In this document: positions 18,041 through 26,758 of the stretch, piece after piece | Layout: each line of letters opens with the position of its first letter | How positions within the stretch are numbered: position 1 is the first letter of the stretch | Assembly (NCBI GenBank): GCA_942492205.1 | Contig: CALODT010000001.1 | Coordinates: 2,170,001-2,234,000 of the forward strand | Length of the DNA: 64,000 nucleotides | Reading direction: 5' to 3' | DNA from: UBA1847 sp942492205 | GTDB taxonomy: Bacteria > Pseudomonadota > Gammaproteobacteria > Steroidobacterales > Woeseiaceae | The notes under the pieces: generated by a model | The model's database searches: none | The model's input: the letters and a program-made list of their open reading frames with translations, nothing else | Told to the model about the DNA's origin: nothing | Program-made: the position numbers and the translations under genes

Positions 18041-19033
18041 CTAATTGATACGCAACGATAGTTGGGTTGCTATCGGCCGTGTTACGGAATTCTTTAGACC
18101 CTGCATCACAGACTTCATGATCGGGCTCTCGAGAATCCGCGTGATCTTGTCGGCATACTGCGGATCGGTCGCATACCCGGCCGTCTGCAATGCGTTCGCG
18201 AAGCCGGCAACGTCATCGCCGTGCCCGCTGACCTCACTGTAGCGAGGGTTCTGCGTCAGGAAGTCTGCATAGTCGGCGAATGTCGCGGCAACGTCGCTGT
18301 ACGCACGGAATTTCGCTGTCTGCGGCTGTGGTACACCGTTCTCGAACTCGAGCGTACGCCGCGCGACCTGCTCGCCCTGCCAGCCGCGGCTCGCCTTGAT
18401 ACCAAACAGGTTAAAGCTGTTGCCGCCATGCTCGTCCGGCATGACATGCTTGCCCCAGCCGGTTTCGAGTGCCGCCTGGGCTACGATAGCCTCGGGCGCA
18501 ACGTTGAGCTTCTGCCCTGCGCGTTCGGCATGTGGCCAGATGTCACGCGCGAATGCCTGCGGGTCCGACCAGGTGGGCTTCGCCTTCTCCGGCACCGCCG
18601 AGTGCGGTGTTGCTTCTGCCGCTGCTTGCGGCGAAGCCGACAATGCAGGACTGCTATGAGATGTCTCCGGTCGCGCTGTATTCAAGCGAGTTCGCGCGAT
18701 ATCCGCCAGCGAAAAACGGCCGTCGGGACGTGATGGGATCCGGGTATCGGCGCCACCGAGTTGTCGTACCAGCATGTCCGCCAGACCGACTCCCTTGCCG
18801 CTCGCCATCTCGAGAGACAGCTGCTGGTCCATCATGCCCTGGTACATGTCCATCTGGTCGCTCTCGCCAAAGATCGGGTCACCCAGCGAAGCTTCGCGCA
18901 TGCTCTTTAACATCGACTGCAGGAACAGCGCCTCGAACTGGCCGGCAACTTCGCGCAGCACGGCCGGGTCGTTCTTCTCCGCGGCGGCGCGCAGGCCGCT
19001 GAACTGGTTGAAGTCGGTGATTACTGCAGTCAT
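18041..19033 (-). CDS. flgJ: Peptidoglycan hydrolase / rod cap protein FlgJ
   Basis: 330 residues in two domains. The N-terminal rod-scaffold domain (about 1-110; AGQFEALFLQSMLKSMREAS, DMYQGMMDQQLSLEMA) assembles the rod. The C-terminal glucosaminidase-type muramidase (about 160-310) contains the catalytic-Glu region AQAALETGWGKHVMP and opens a gap in peptidoglycan. This dual form is typical of gammaproteobacteria. A sigma-28 promoter for flgKL is embedded in its last codons. Confidence 0.95.
   Translation of the reverse strand: MTAVITDFNQFSGLRAAAEKNDPAVLREVAGQFEALFLQSMLKSMREASLGDPIFGESDQMDMYQGMMDQQLSLEMASGKGVGLADMLVRQLGGADTRIPSRPDGRFSLADIARTRLNTARPETSHSSPALSASPQAAAEATPHSAVPEKAKPTWSDPQAFARDIWPHAERAGQKLNVAPEAIVAQAALETGWGKHVMPDEHGGNSFNLFGIKASRGWQGEQVARRTLEFENGVPQPQTAKFRAYSDVAATFADYADFLTQNPRYSEVSGHGDDVAGFANALQTAGYATDPQYADKITRILESPIMKSVMQGLKNSVTRPIATQLSLRIN
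18070..18096 (-). promoter_or_regulatory. Sigma-28 (FliA) promoter of flgKL
   Basis: Minus-strand TAAA, 15 nt, then GCCGATAG, a near-perfect FliA site inside the 3' end of flgJ. Predicted start near 18063, about 50 nt before the flgK ATG. It separates the late junction genes from the sigma-54-driven rod/hook operon. Confidence 0.85.
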
Positions 19034-19051
19034 CGCCCGGATCCGGCCGCC

Positions 19052-20191
19052 CTAGATCACGATCAGCTCGGCGCGCAGGGCGCCCGCCTGTTTCAGTGCT
19101 TCGAGTATCGCGACCAGGTCACCCGGTGCGGCGCCAACTCGATTCACCGCCCGGACAATCTCATCAAGACTCGTACCCGGTTCGAACAGGAACATGCTTG
19201 CCTCTTCCTGCAGGATGCTGACATCCGAATCGGCCAGAGCCACTGTCTCGCCGGCATTGCTGAACGGCGCAGCCGGCTGGCTTACATACGGCGACTCACT
19301 GATCGTAACCACCAGTGAGCCATGCGAGACCGCAGCTGGCGTTACACGGACGTTGTCACCGATAACGACTGTACCGGTACGTGAATTGACGATGACGCGC
19401 GCCTGAACCTCACCGGGAACAACTTCGAGGCTTTGCAGCGCGGAAACAAACGCCGTTCGCTGCGAGGCCTGACTCGGCGCCCGCACGCGCACCGAAACTG
19501 CGTCCAGCGATTCGGCGGTTCCCGGGCCCATCGTCTTGTTGATCTGCTCGGCCAGCCGTTTCGATGTCGTGAAGTCCGGTACGTGCAAATTGAGTACGAC
19601 CGCCTCGCTGGTCAGGAAGTCGCTGGGAACGGCACGCTCAACGGTTGCGCCGTTCGGGATGCGCCCCGCGCTCGGAATGTTTACCGTGACCTTCGAACCA
19701 TCGTTGCCCGACGCGCCGAAGCCGCCGACGACCAGGTTGCCCTGTGCCACGGCGTACACATTGCCGTCGGCACCGCGCATTGGCGCCATCAGCAGCGCGC
19801 CGCCCCGCAGGCTCTTGGCGTTGCCGATCGACGAGACGGTAACGTCGATGGTCTGGCCGGGCTTGGCAAACGGTGGCAGATCTGCATGGACGGTCACAGC
19901 CGCGACGTTCTTCAGCTGCAGGCTGACACCGGGCGGAATGGTCACCCCGAACTGCGTCAGCATGTTGACGATGCTCTGCACGGTAAATGGCGTCTGCGTG
20001 GTCTGGTCACCCGTGCCATTCAGGCCGACGACCAGGCCATAGCCGGTTAGCTGGTTGTTACGCACACCGGCGACACTCGCAAGGTCCTTGACCCGCTCGG
20101 CCATCGCCTGCTCGGTCAGGAAAGCCACCACGAACAGAGTCACGAGCGCCAGGTGCTTCAGTGTCAAACGTTTTTTGTAGGTCAGATGCAT
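19052..20191 (-). CDS. flgI: Flagellar P-ring protein FlgI
   Basis: 379 residues that form the periplasmic P ring. An N-terminal signal peptide (about 1-31, ending AMA-ER) is followed by the conserved start RVKDLASVAGVRNNQLTGYG and by LVVGLNGTGDQTTQTPFT. The C-terminus (ALKQAGALRAELIVI) is also typical. ATG start; it follows flgH and precedes flgJ as usual. Confidence 0.97.
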   Translation of the reverse strand: MHLTYKKRLTLKHLALVTLFVVAFLTEQAMAERVKDLASVAGVRNNQLTGYGLVVGLNGTGDQTTQTPFTVQSIVNMLTQFGVTIPPGVSLQLKNVAAVTVHADLPPFAKPGQTIDVTVSSIGNAKSLRGGALLMAPMRGADGNVYAVAQGNLVVGGFGASGNDGSKVTVNIPSAGRIPNGATVERAVPSDFLTSEAVVLNLHVPDFTTSKRLAEQINKTMGPGTAESLDAVSVRVRAPSQASQRTAFVSALQSLEVVPGEVQARVIVNSRTGTVVIGDNVRVTPAAVSHGSLVVTISESPYVSQPAAPFSNAGETVALADSDVSILQEEASMFLFEPGTSLDEIVRAVNRVGAAPGDLVAILEALKQAGALRAELIVI

Positions 20192-20206
20192 CGAAGCTTC
20201 CTCGGT

Positions 20207-20887
20207 CTAGTACGGGTGGAATACGGAATTGAAGAACCGTGAGATGGGACCCATACGGTTGGCGGCGGCAAGCACGCCTTTGCTGCTGTATGTAATCTGC
20301 GCATCGGCGATACGATACGATTGCAATGAGTTGTCCGGCTCGATGTCATCCGGCCGGATAATGCCGGCCAGGCGAATGAACTCACGACCCTGGTTCAGCG
20401 TCACCCATTTTTCGCCGCGGATACGCAGATTGCCGTTCGGCAAACGTTGCACCACCGTGACCGTAATGTCGCCGAGCAGACTGTTGCTCTGGCTGCTGGA
20501 ACCTGCGCCGTCGAATGAGGATTCACCACTCAGCGAGCCGTCGAACAGCGGCGTTCCGTCCTTGCTCAGGGCACGCCCGAAAACGGTCGGATTGCCAAGC
20601 GTCGCCTCGGTTGTCTTGGCCGTTGAGGTTTGCGAGTTCTTGCTGGCGTTGGTCTGTTCCTTGAGGCGAACCGTGAGGATATCGCCGACGCGGTTTGCCT
20701 TGCGATCCTCGAACAGCCGCACGTCGGAACCGTTGTTGTAGATCGCGCCACTGGTCGGCGGTGCATATACGGGTTCCGCGGGCCACGGCGGATCGAAAGT
20801 CTCTTCGAACACCTCAACAGAGGCACAGCCGGACGCAAGCACGGCAAGCGCCGCGAGAACAGGGAATCTATGGCAGTGACAAATCAT
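20207..20887 (-). CDS. flgH: Flagellar L-ring lipoprotein FlgH
   Basis: 226 residues, the outer-membrane L ring. The signal peptide ends in a lipobox (LASGC), so it is lipidated. Typical segments follow: SLFEDRKANRVGDILTV-like (here VRLFEDRKANRVGDILTVRL), NLRIRGEKWVTLNQGREFIR and RLAGIIRPDDIEPDNSLQS. ATG start, 9 nt after flgG. Confidence 0.97.
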   Translation of the reverse strand: MICHCHRFPVLAALAVLASGCASVEVFEETFDPPWPAEPVYAPPTSGAIYNNGSDVRLFEDRKANRVGDILTVRLKEQTNASKNSQTSTAKTTEATLGNPTVFGRALSKDGTPLFDGSLSGESSFDGAGSSSQSNSLLGDITVTVVQRLPNGNLRIRGEKWVTLNQGREFIRLAGIIRPDDIEPDNSLQSYRIADAQITYSSKGVLAAANRMGPISRFFNSVFHPY

Positions 20888-20896
20888 GAACGTTCC

Positions 20897-21682
20897 TTAC
20901 AGGTTGTTGTTGATGTACTGCATCATCTGGTCATTAGTCGAAATCGCCTTCGAGTTCATCTCGTAGGCACGCTGCGTCTCGATCATGTTGACCAGTTCAG
21001 AGACGACGTTCACATTGGAACCTTCGAGCGCACCCTGGTTAAGTGAGCCCAGGCCATTCTGACCGGGGGTCCCCGCCTGCGCGGTACCGCTGGACGCTGT
21101 TTCGATATAGAGGTTTTCACCGACCGGCTGCAGACCGACCGGGTTAATGAAGTCGACCGTCTGCAGACTGCCGACCTGCGTAGTCGACGACTGGCCAGGC
21201 AGCCTCACGGACACCGTGCCATCTTTACCGATCGTGACGGACTGCGCGGCATCCGGGATCGTGATGCCCGGTTGAATCCGGTAACCACTCGCGGTCACCA
21301 GCTCGCCCTGGTCGTTAAGCTGGAAGGTTCCGTCGCGACTGTAGGCCAGCGTGCCATCCGGCTGTTCGACCTGGAAGAAGCCGCGGCCGTTAATTGCCAC
21401 GTCCAGCGCATTGTCCGTCTGCAGCACGCTGCCCTGGGTAAACAGCTTTTCCGTCGCGACGATACGCACGCCGGTACCGAGATTCATGCCCGATGGCAGC
21501 TCGGTATCCTGCGATGTCTGGCCGCCCGACTGGCGCACATTCTGGTAGAGAAGGTCCTCGAACACCGCACGACCCTGTTTGAAGCCCGTCGTGTTGACGT
21601 TCGCCAGATTATTGGACACAACTGCCATGCGCGTTTGCTGCGCATCCAGCCCTGTCTTGGCAATCCATAAACCCTGATTCAT
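20897..21682 (-). CDS. flgG: Flagellar distal rod protein FlgG
   Basis: 261 residues, the standard FlgG length. The N-terminal rod motif (VVSNNLANVNTTGFKQGRAV) and the C-terminal SNVNVVSELVNMIETQRAYE signature are intact. FlgG polymerises into the distal rod that crosses the periplasm. It is transcribed with flgF upstream and flgHIJ downstream. Confidence 0.97.
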   Translation of the reverse strand: MNQGLWIAKTGLDAQQTRMAVVSNNLANVNTTGFKQGRAVFEDLLYQNVRQSGGQTSQDTELPSGMNLGTGVRIVATEKLFTQGSVLQTDNALDVAINGRGFFQVEQPDGTLAYSRDGTFQLNDQGELVTASGYRIQPGITIPDAAQSVTIGKDGTVSVRLPGQSSTTQVGSLQTVDFINPVGLQPVGENLYIETASSGTAQAGTPGQNGLGSLNQGALEGSNVNVVSELVNMIETQRAYEMNSKAISTNDQMMQYINNNL

Positions 21683-21707
21683 ATCTAACTCCTTACCGAA
21701 CGTCTGC

Positions 21708-22448
21708 CTATCCGAGACGCATTAGTGTTGCCGCCGAATCGGCGTTTTCTTCAGATGTCTTGATGACGTTGATTTGCATTTCATACTGTCGCGCCAGCTC
21801 GATCATGTTGACGAGCGTCTTTGCGACGTTAACGTTGCTCTGCTCCATGGCACCGGACATGATCGACACGTCGGCGTCAGCCGCAGCGATTTCTCCGTCT
21901 GCCATGCGCAGCAGTCCGTCGGAACCTTTCTGCAGCAGTGCCACATCCGGATTCACGAGCTTGATGCGGTCGACAATCGAGTAGGTCTCCGGTCCCTGGC
22001 CGATGGGCTGCACCGAGATCGTGCCGTCCTGGCCTATTAACAGGCTACTGTTGGGCGGAATTGCGACCGGGCCGCCATCGCCGATCACCAGGTGGCCTGC
22101 ACCGGTGGACAACAGCCCTCCTGCTTCCACCCGCAGATCGCCGGCACGTGTGTACGCCTCGGTGCCGTCGGGCGCCTGCACCGCGATGAATCCTTCGCCC
22201 TGGATCGCGATATCCAGGTCGCGGCCCGTGGTAGCGACAGGTCCCTGCGAAAAATCCGTACCGTAGGAGTCGACAACGGCGTTGACGCGCGTCTCGATAC
22301 CAGGGCCATCGATCGGCACCGAGCTGAACGAGTGCAGATCGGCCCTGAAGCCAGACGTCGAGACATTGGCGAGATTGTTGCTGTTGATGGACTGCGCATA
22401 CTCGGTCTGCTTGGCGCCGGTCATCGCGAGAAAAATCATTTCATCCAT
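21708..22448 (-). CDS. flgF: Flagellar proximal rod protein FlgF
   Basis: 246 residues with the rod-protein N-terminus (SINSNNLANVSTSGFRADLH) and C-terminus (QSNVNVAKTLVNMIELARQY). FlgF builds the proximal rod beneath FlgG. ATG start; the 32-nt gap to flgE contains only a -10-like ACCGATAA with no correctly spaced -35. Confidence 0.96.
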   Translation of the reverse strand: MDEMIFLAMTGAKQTEYAQSINSNNLANVSTSGFRADLHSFSSVPIDGPGIETRVNAVVDSYGTDFSQGPVATTGRDLDIAIQGEGFIAVQAPDGTEAYTRAGDLRVEAGGLLSTGAGHLVIGDGGPVAIPPNSSLLIGQDGTISVQPIGQGPETYSIVDRIKLVNPDVALLQKGSDGLLRMADGEIAAADADVSIMSGAMEQSNVNVAKTLVNMIELARQYEMQINVIKTSEENADSAATLMRLG

Positions 22449-22480
22449 TGTCGAATTCCTTTATCGGTCAGCTCGTCCGT

Positions 22481-23698
22481 TTACCGGATGTTGATAACCG
22501 TCTGGGTAATAGTGTCGGCAGTCGAGATGGCCTGCGCATTCGCCTGGAAGTTACGCTGCGCCGTGATCATCTGCACAAGCTGCGCAGTCAGGTCCACGTT
22601 GGACGCTTCCAGCGCGCCCGACTGAATGTTGCCGAACGACGCGGTACCCGCTTCGCCCAACAGGGCATCACCGGACTGGAACGATTCGCCCCAGGCCGTA
22701 TCGCCCAGCTGCTGCAAACCCTGCGGATTCACAAAATTCGCCAATGCAAGTTTGCCGAGCGATGTCGATTGACCATTAGTGAAGCGCGCAAACACGACAC
22801 CTTCCGCATCAACGCTGACACCGGTGAGTCGGCCCGTGGTGAAGCCATCCTGCGAGAGCGAATTCACACCGAAGGAATCACCGAACTGTGTTGCGGTACC
22901 AAAGTCGAGACCCATCACGATGTCAGCGGCACCGGTCCCCGGCGTGTAGGCGCCAAGCGGCATCAGGCCACCGGCTGGCGAATTCAGGCTGCCATCCGGG
23001 TTAAAGATTACCGGCGCTGCGCCTGCAACGGCGTTGCCATCGATCTGAATTTCCGTGTTCCAGGTGTTGGGTGCGGCATCCTTGATGAAATACACCGTTG
23101 CCGTATGTGCCGCGCCGAGGGAGTCGTAGACAGTCACTGACGTGGTGTGATTGAAACTGCTGGGATCCGTCGGATCGAACACCGGGTTGGCCGGTACAGG
23201 TGCATCAGCCGGCAAATTGATCCCGAAGGAAGCGCGCGTAGTAGCCGCCGGTGGATTGGCGCCAATCGTCAGCTGCAGGTCAACCGGTGTACCCGTGTTG
23301 AACAGGCCGCTGCCGGCATAAGGATAGGCCTGCAGCCGCGCGCCTTGCGCGTTGGTGACGAAACCCTGGTTGTCGACGCCAAATGCGCCGGCACGCGTGT
23401 AGCTGCGCGCACCGCCGTCGCTGATAACAAAGAAACCCTCGCCACCAATCGCGAGGTCCAGGGCGTTGTCGGTGAAATCGATATTGCCCTGCGTGAATTG
23501 CTGCGCGATCGCCGAAAGGCGAACACCGCTGCCGGCCGCACTGGAGCTCACGCTCTGTGTGCCTACGGCGAATACTTCGCTGAACTGGGCACGCGACATC
23601 TTGAATCCCGTCGTATTGACGTTGGCGACGTTGTTCGCCGTGACGCCGAGGTCGGCGGATGCGGCGTTCAGTCCGCTGAGTGCTATTGCAAATGGCAT
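22481..23698 (-). CDS. flgE: Flagellar hook protein FlgE
   Basis: 405 residues, the hook subunit. The N-terminus (FAIALSGLNAASADLGVTAN, NVANVNTTGFKMSRAQFSEV) and C-terminus (VDLTAQLVQMITAQRNFQAN) match FlgE. The middle holds the FlgE D2 region (TSVTVYDSLGAAHTATVYF). The hook-scaffold gene flgD lies directly upstream. Confidence 0.96.
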   Translation of the reverse strand: MPFAIALSGLNAASADLGVTANNVANVNTTGFKMSRAQFSEVFAVGTQSVSSSAAGSGVRLSAIAQQFTQGNIDFTDNALDLAIGGEGFFVISDGGARSYTRAGAFGVDNQGFVTNAQGARLQAYPYAGSGLFNTGTPVDLQLTIGANPPAATTRASFGINLPADAPVPANPVFDPTDPSSFNHTTSVTVYDSLGAAHTATVYFIKDAAPNTWNTEIQIDGNAVAGAAPVIFNPDGSLNSPAGGLMPLGAYTPGTGAADIVMGLDFGTATQFGDSFGVNSLSQDGFTTGRLTGVSVDAEGVVFARFTNGQSTSLGKLALANFVNPQGLQQLGDTAWGESFQSGDALLGEAGTASFGNIQSGALEASNVDLTAQLVQMITAQRNFQANAQAISTADTITQTVINIR

Positions 23699-23745
23699 GT
23701 CTTTCTCCTGGCTTGGTCCATTTCGTTCAATTCCTTACAACTGTG

Positions 23746-24414
23746 TTATCCAATAATCTGGTAGATCTGGCCGAGCGGCATTTGCTGCCCGCCGGCGAGG
23801 TTCAATGTCATGCCGCCGCCAAACTGGCCCAGCGTGACGCTCTTGATTTCGGCTTGTATTACCGTAGGCGCGCTTTCAACCTCGCTGCCGCGGATGACCC
23901 GTGCCGTTACCTGGTACTGGCCACTTTCTGCACGACGACCCGTTGAATCGACGCCGTCCCACGCGAAATTCACCAGGCCCGACGGCTGCTGGCCGAGTTC
24001 CAGGCGCTGCACCAGCTCGCCATTGCGATTGGTAATATCGATTTGCACGTTGCCGGCGCTGGCTTCGAGTTCAATTGCACCCTGCAGCGAGCCGCCTTCA
24101 CTCAGGGAGCCGATATCGGTGACCGCCAGAACCGAGCGACCAACCAGCCCCGCTGCCTGCAGCGCCTGGTTGTCCTGCATCGATGCCGCAAGACCGCTGA
24201 ACGACGAGTTCAGCGAGCCAATCCCGTTGACGGTGCTGAACTGCGCCAGCTGACCGAGAAATTCACCGTTGTCCATGGGCTCGAACGGGTCCTGGTTCTG
24301 AAACTGCGAGATCATCAGGGTCAGAAAGTCCTCCTGGCCCAGTTCATCGCGCGCCTTCTGCTGCGGCGGCGGCGCGAAGTTGTCGAAATTGTCGATGGGT
24401 CCTAACGTTGTCAT
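23746..24414 (-). CDS. flgD: Flagellar hook cap/scaffold protein FlgD
   Basis: 222 residues. The N-terminal segment DFLTLMISQFQNQDPFEPMD is the FlgD signature. The C-terminal part has the FlgD Ig-like/Tudor-like fold with a FAWDGVDSTGRRAESGQYQV motif. FlgD caps the growing hook and is absent from the finished structure. ATG start, 20 nt after flgC. Confidence 0.96.
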   Translation of the reverse strand: MTTLGPIDNFDNFAPPPQQKARDELGQEDFLTLMISQFQNQDPFEPMDNGEFLGQLAQFSTVNGIGSLNSSFSGLAASMQDNQALQAAGLVGRSVLAVTDIGSLSEGGSLQGAIELEASAGNVQIDITNRNGELVQRLELGQQPSGLVNFAWDGVDSTGRRAESGQYQVTARVIRGSEVESAPTVIQAEIKSVTLGQFGGGMTLNLAGGQQMPLGQIYQIIG

Positions 24415-24434
24415 GTTATTGCCTCAGTGGTGAA

Positions 24435-24848
24435 TCAGCGTCCGAGCGACAGCGTCTGCAACAGCAGATCCTTGGTCGTGTTGATCATCTCGACGTTGTT
24501 CTTGTAGGAACGCGATGCCGACATCATGTTGACCATTTCCTCAACGGTATTGACGTTGGTGGCATACACGTTGCCATCAGCATCCGCCTCGGGATGGTCG
24601 GGCTGGTAGCGGAGCTGCAGCGGCGCGTTACTCTCGACGACGCCGTCGATGCGCACGCCGGCAACGCCACTCTGATCGGCGAGCGACTGGCTGAACGTGG
24701 AAAACACAGGCTGCTTTGCGCGGTATACCTTTTCCGGATCGCCGCTGACGCTGCCCGCATTGGCTAGATTGCTTGCCGTCACGTTCATCCGGACGGACTG
24801 CGCGTTCATCGCGCTGCCGGCAACGTCGAATACATTAAAGAGTCCCAT
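24435..24848 (-). CDS. flgC: Flagellar proximal rod protein FlgC
   Basis: 137 residues, standard length. The rod motif near the N-terminus (RMNVTASNLANAGSVSGDPE) and the C-terminal VNTVEEMVNMMSASRSYKNN are conserved. The ATG overlaps the flgB stop by one base (TAATG). Confidence 0.96.
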   Translation of the reverse strand: MGLFNVFDVAGSAMNAQSVRMNVTASNLANAGSVSGDPEKVYRAKQPVFSTFSQSLADQSGVAGVRIDGVVESNAPLQLRYQPDHPEADADGNVYATNVNTVEEMVNMMSASRSYKNNVEMINTTKDLLLQTLSLGR

Positions 24849-25237
24849 TATTGACCTCCCTTGATCGCCATGCGCAGCGTTCGGATTGAACCATCCAGAA
24901 ATGCCAGGCTGGCGCGATACTGCAAGGCGTTCTCCGCGAACTGTGCCTGTTCGACATCCATGCTGACGGTGTTGCCGTCCAGTGCGGGCTGGGTGGGAAC
25001 GCGATACATCGTCTGCGCTCCCTGTTTCGTCATGCCCCAGGCCTGCTTGTGAAGATCGCTGGTCGTCGTCATGCTGATTGACTGCTGCCGCGCGCCCTTC
25101 AGTACCTGGCCGAAATCGAGGTCCCGCGCCTTGTAATTAGGCGTATCGGCGTTCGCGATATTCGACGACAACACCTCGTTTCGCTGCGCGCGAAACTGCA
25201 GTGCCCTTTCGTATTGTGCTAACGCAGGTATTTCCAT
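24848..25237 (-). CDS. flgB: Flagellar proximal rod protein FlgB
   Basis: 129 residues, first gene of the rod/hook operon. The motif RNEVLSSNIANADTPNYKAR is the FlgB rod signature, and the C-terminus (AENALQYRASLAFLDGSIRT) also matches. It is led by a sigma-54 promoter 40 nt upstream and is divergent from flgA. Confidence 0.96.
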   Translation of the reverse strand: MEIPALAQYERALQFRAQRNEVLSSNIANADTPNYKARDLDFGQVLKGARQQSISMTTTSDLHKQAWGMTKQGAQTMYRVPTQPALDGNTVSMDVEQAQFAENALQYRASLAFLDGSIRTLRMAIKGGQ

Positions 25238-25276
25238 TGCTCTAGTTCCTGGAATTCAAGTTCCTGCAGATCTCTA

Positions 25277-25292
25277 TGCAAGGCGTGTGCCA
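25277..25292 (-). promoter_or_regulatory. Sigma-54 promoter of flgBCDEFGHIJ
   Basis: Minus-strand TGGCACACGCCTTGCA is a perfect RpoN site with GG and GC 10 nt apart, about 40 nt before the flgB ATG. It should drive the rod/hook operon, probably under FlrC. Confidence 0.87.
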
Positions 25293-25311
25293 ATTCCCGA
25301 TGGCCCACACC

Positions 25312-25338
25312 TAAAGCTGGCCGGACGTCGGCCGATAC
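25312..25338 (+). promoter_or_regulatory. Sigma-28-type promoter far upstream of flgA
   Basis: Plus-strand TAAA, 15 nt, then GCCGATAC matches the FliA consensus closely. Predicted start near 25345, about 215 nt before the flgA ATG. It lies in the 322-nt flgB-flgA gap, which also holds two sigma-54 sites and no convincing small ORF. Confidence 0.65.
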
Positions 25339-25431
25339 CCAATTGTTAAGGTCCTCTACTCGGATAACGGCAACGCATTGCCGCCGGCCGGCAAACACCT
25401 GCAGGGTTGTTGCCGCAGCGTCACATCAGGC

Positions 25432-25447
25432 TGGCATGGCAATTGCA
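25432..25447 (+). promoter_or_regulatory. Sigma-54 promoter of flgA
   Basis: Plus-strand TGGCATGGCAATTGCA has the RpoN GG/GC spacing of 10 nt. Predicted start near 25458, giving a leader of about 100 nt before flgA. Together with the opposing flgB site it makes this a two-way sigma-54 promoter region. Confidence 0.82.
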
Positions 25448-25559
25448 GTGCTATCTGTAGGAAGTCTCGACGGTTTGAGTGATCGCGCCGATCGAGACGC
25501 AGCCAGCACCGGCAAAACGTTGCCAGTGCTGGCGTTACAGACAGGAGACTCAGCGAGTA

Positions 25560-26414
25560 ATGGCCGCAAGCACCGCAACAATCGTCGATAATTTGACGGA
25601 CCGCCCCGCCAGGCGACATGAATCTGACGCCCGTCGGATTCTCGTCGGCTGCGCTGCCGGCTTGCTAATGTGCGCGTCGACTGCGGTGGCGACCGTCCAG
25701 GAATGGCAGTCGAACGAGAGCATTGCGGCTGCGGCTGAGAACTTCATTCGCGACAGGATGGGCCCCAGAGCAAGCAGAACCTCGGTGAAAGCAGGCCTGC
25801 TGGATTCACGGCATCGACTGGCGCTGTGCAACGAGCAGCTGGAACCCTTCCTGCGACGCGGCACCGACATCGACTATCGCACCATCGTCGGCGTCCGCTG
25901 CAGCGGCAAGCGGCCCTGGAAAGTCTATCTGCCCGTGGAGGTCATCGTTACCGATACCGTTCTTGTCGCCAGCCGCACGCTGCCTCGCGGCCATCGCCTG
26001 ACGGCAGAAGATCTTGTGGCGGAACAGCGCGACGTCTCGCGCCTGCCAGGCGGCTACATCGCCAAAGACAGCGAATTCGTCGGCGCCCGGCTGAAGACAC
26101 AGCTGATTGCGGGGCGGCTGCTGACGCCCGCCATGCTGGAAGCTGATATTGCCGTGCGCCGGGGGCAGATGGTAACGCTGACGATCCTGAGCGGTGGGAT
26201 CAATATCCAGATGAGCGGCAAAGCGCTGATGGATGGTGCTATCGACCAGCGAATTCGGGTCGAAAACACGAAATCCGGGCGAATAGTCGAGGGCATCGTC
26301 CGTTCGAGGGAACAGGTTGAGGTACTGGTCGCCGGGAGCGGCCAGATTTTTCACGCGAAGCCTAAAGTATCGCCATCGGTGGCCGATATCAGGTCTAGCA
26401 ACAATGATCGTTGA
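25560..26414 (+). CDS. flgA: Flagellar P-ring assembly chaperone FlgA
   Basis: 284 residues from the ATG at 25560, with an AGGAG site about 12 nt upstream; the open frame extends to a GTG at 25479 that is less likely. FlgA is a periplasmic chaperone for the FlgI ring. A signal-anchor-like stretch (ILVGCAAGLLMCASTAVATV) follows an unusually long, charged n-region of about 26 residues. The C-terminal SAF domain (RRGQMVTLTILSGGINIQMS, SGRIVEGIVRSREQVEVLV) is typical. Confidence 0.94.
   Translation: MAASTATIVDNLTDRPARRHESDARRILVGCAAGLLMCASTAVATVQEWQSNESIAAAAENFIRDRMGPRASRTSVKAGLLDSRHRLALCNEQLEPFLRRGTDIDYRTIVGVRCSGKRPWKVYLPVEVIVTDTVLVASRTLPRGHRLTAEDLVAEQRDVSRLPGGYIAKDSEFVGARLKTQLIAGRLLTPAMLEADIAVRRGQMVTLTILSGGINIQMSGKALMDGAIDQRIRVENTKSGRIVEGIVRSREQVEVLVAGSGQIFHAKPKVSPSVADIRSSNNDR
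26363..26389 (+). promoter_or_regulatory. Sigma-28 (FliA) promoter of flgMN
   Basis: Plus-strand TAAA, 15 nt, then GCCGATAT, an almost perfect FliA site inside the last codons of flgA. Predicted start near 26397, 30 nt before flgM. It would let FliA raise synthesis of its own anti-sigma factor, as in enterobacteria. Confidence 0.87.
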
Positions 26415-26426
26415 GGTTTATACGTT

Positions 26427-26756
26427 ATGACAAACAGGATTGGTCCTATGGATCCGGGAACACTAGGCAAGATTGGCGGCAAGGTTGACGAAGCCGGGAC
26501 TGGTAAGAAAGTCTCCGCGGACTCGAGCGCGCCGAAACAATCAACCGCCGACCCCAGGTCGGCCTCGGACACCGTCAACCTGACGAGCAGCGCCAAACTG
26601 CTCGAGCGACTGGACAAAACGCTTGCCGCGCTACCCACTGTGGACAGCGACCGCGTCGCCGAAATCAAGGCGGCTATCCAGGACGGCAATTACAAGATCG
26701 ACTCCGACGCCATCGCCGATGCGATGATTCGTCTCGATCGGTCCTTCGGCGAATAG
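26427..26756 (+). CDS. flgM: Anti-sigma-28 factor FlgM
   Basis: 109 residues. The C-terminal half (DTVNLTSSAKLLERLDKTLA, DRVAEIKAAIQDGNYKIDSD) is the FlgM sigma-28-binding signature, and the N-terminal half is polar and probably disordered. FlgM holds FliA inactive until the hook is finished, then is exported. It is followed two bases later by flgN and led by a sigma-28 promoter. Confidence 0.95.
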   Translation: MTNRIGPMDPGTLGKIGGKVDEAGTGKKVSADSSAPKQSTADPRSASDTVNLTSSAKLLERLDKTLAALPTVDSDRVAEIKAAIQDGNYKIDSDAIADAMIRLDRSFGE

Positions 26757-26758
26757 TC

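Noticed and set aside
22460..22482. Sigma-28-like ACCGATAA before flgF
   Set aside because: The only TAAA upstream is 11 nt away instead of 15, and flgF lies within a continuous rod/hook operon.
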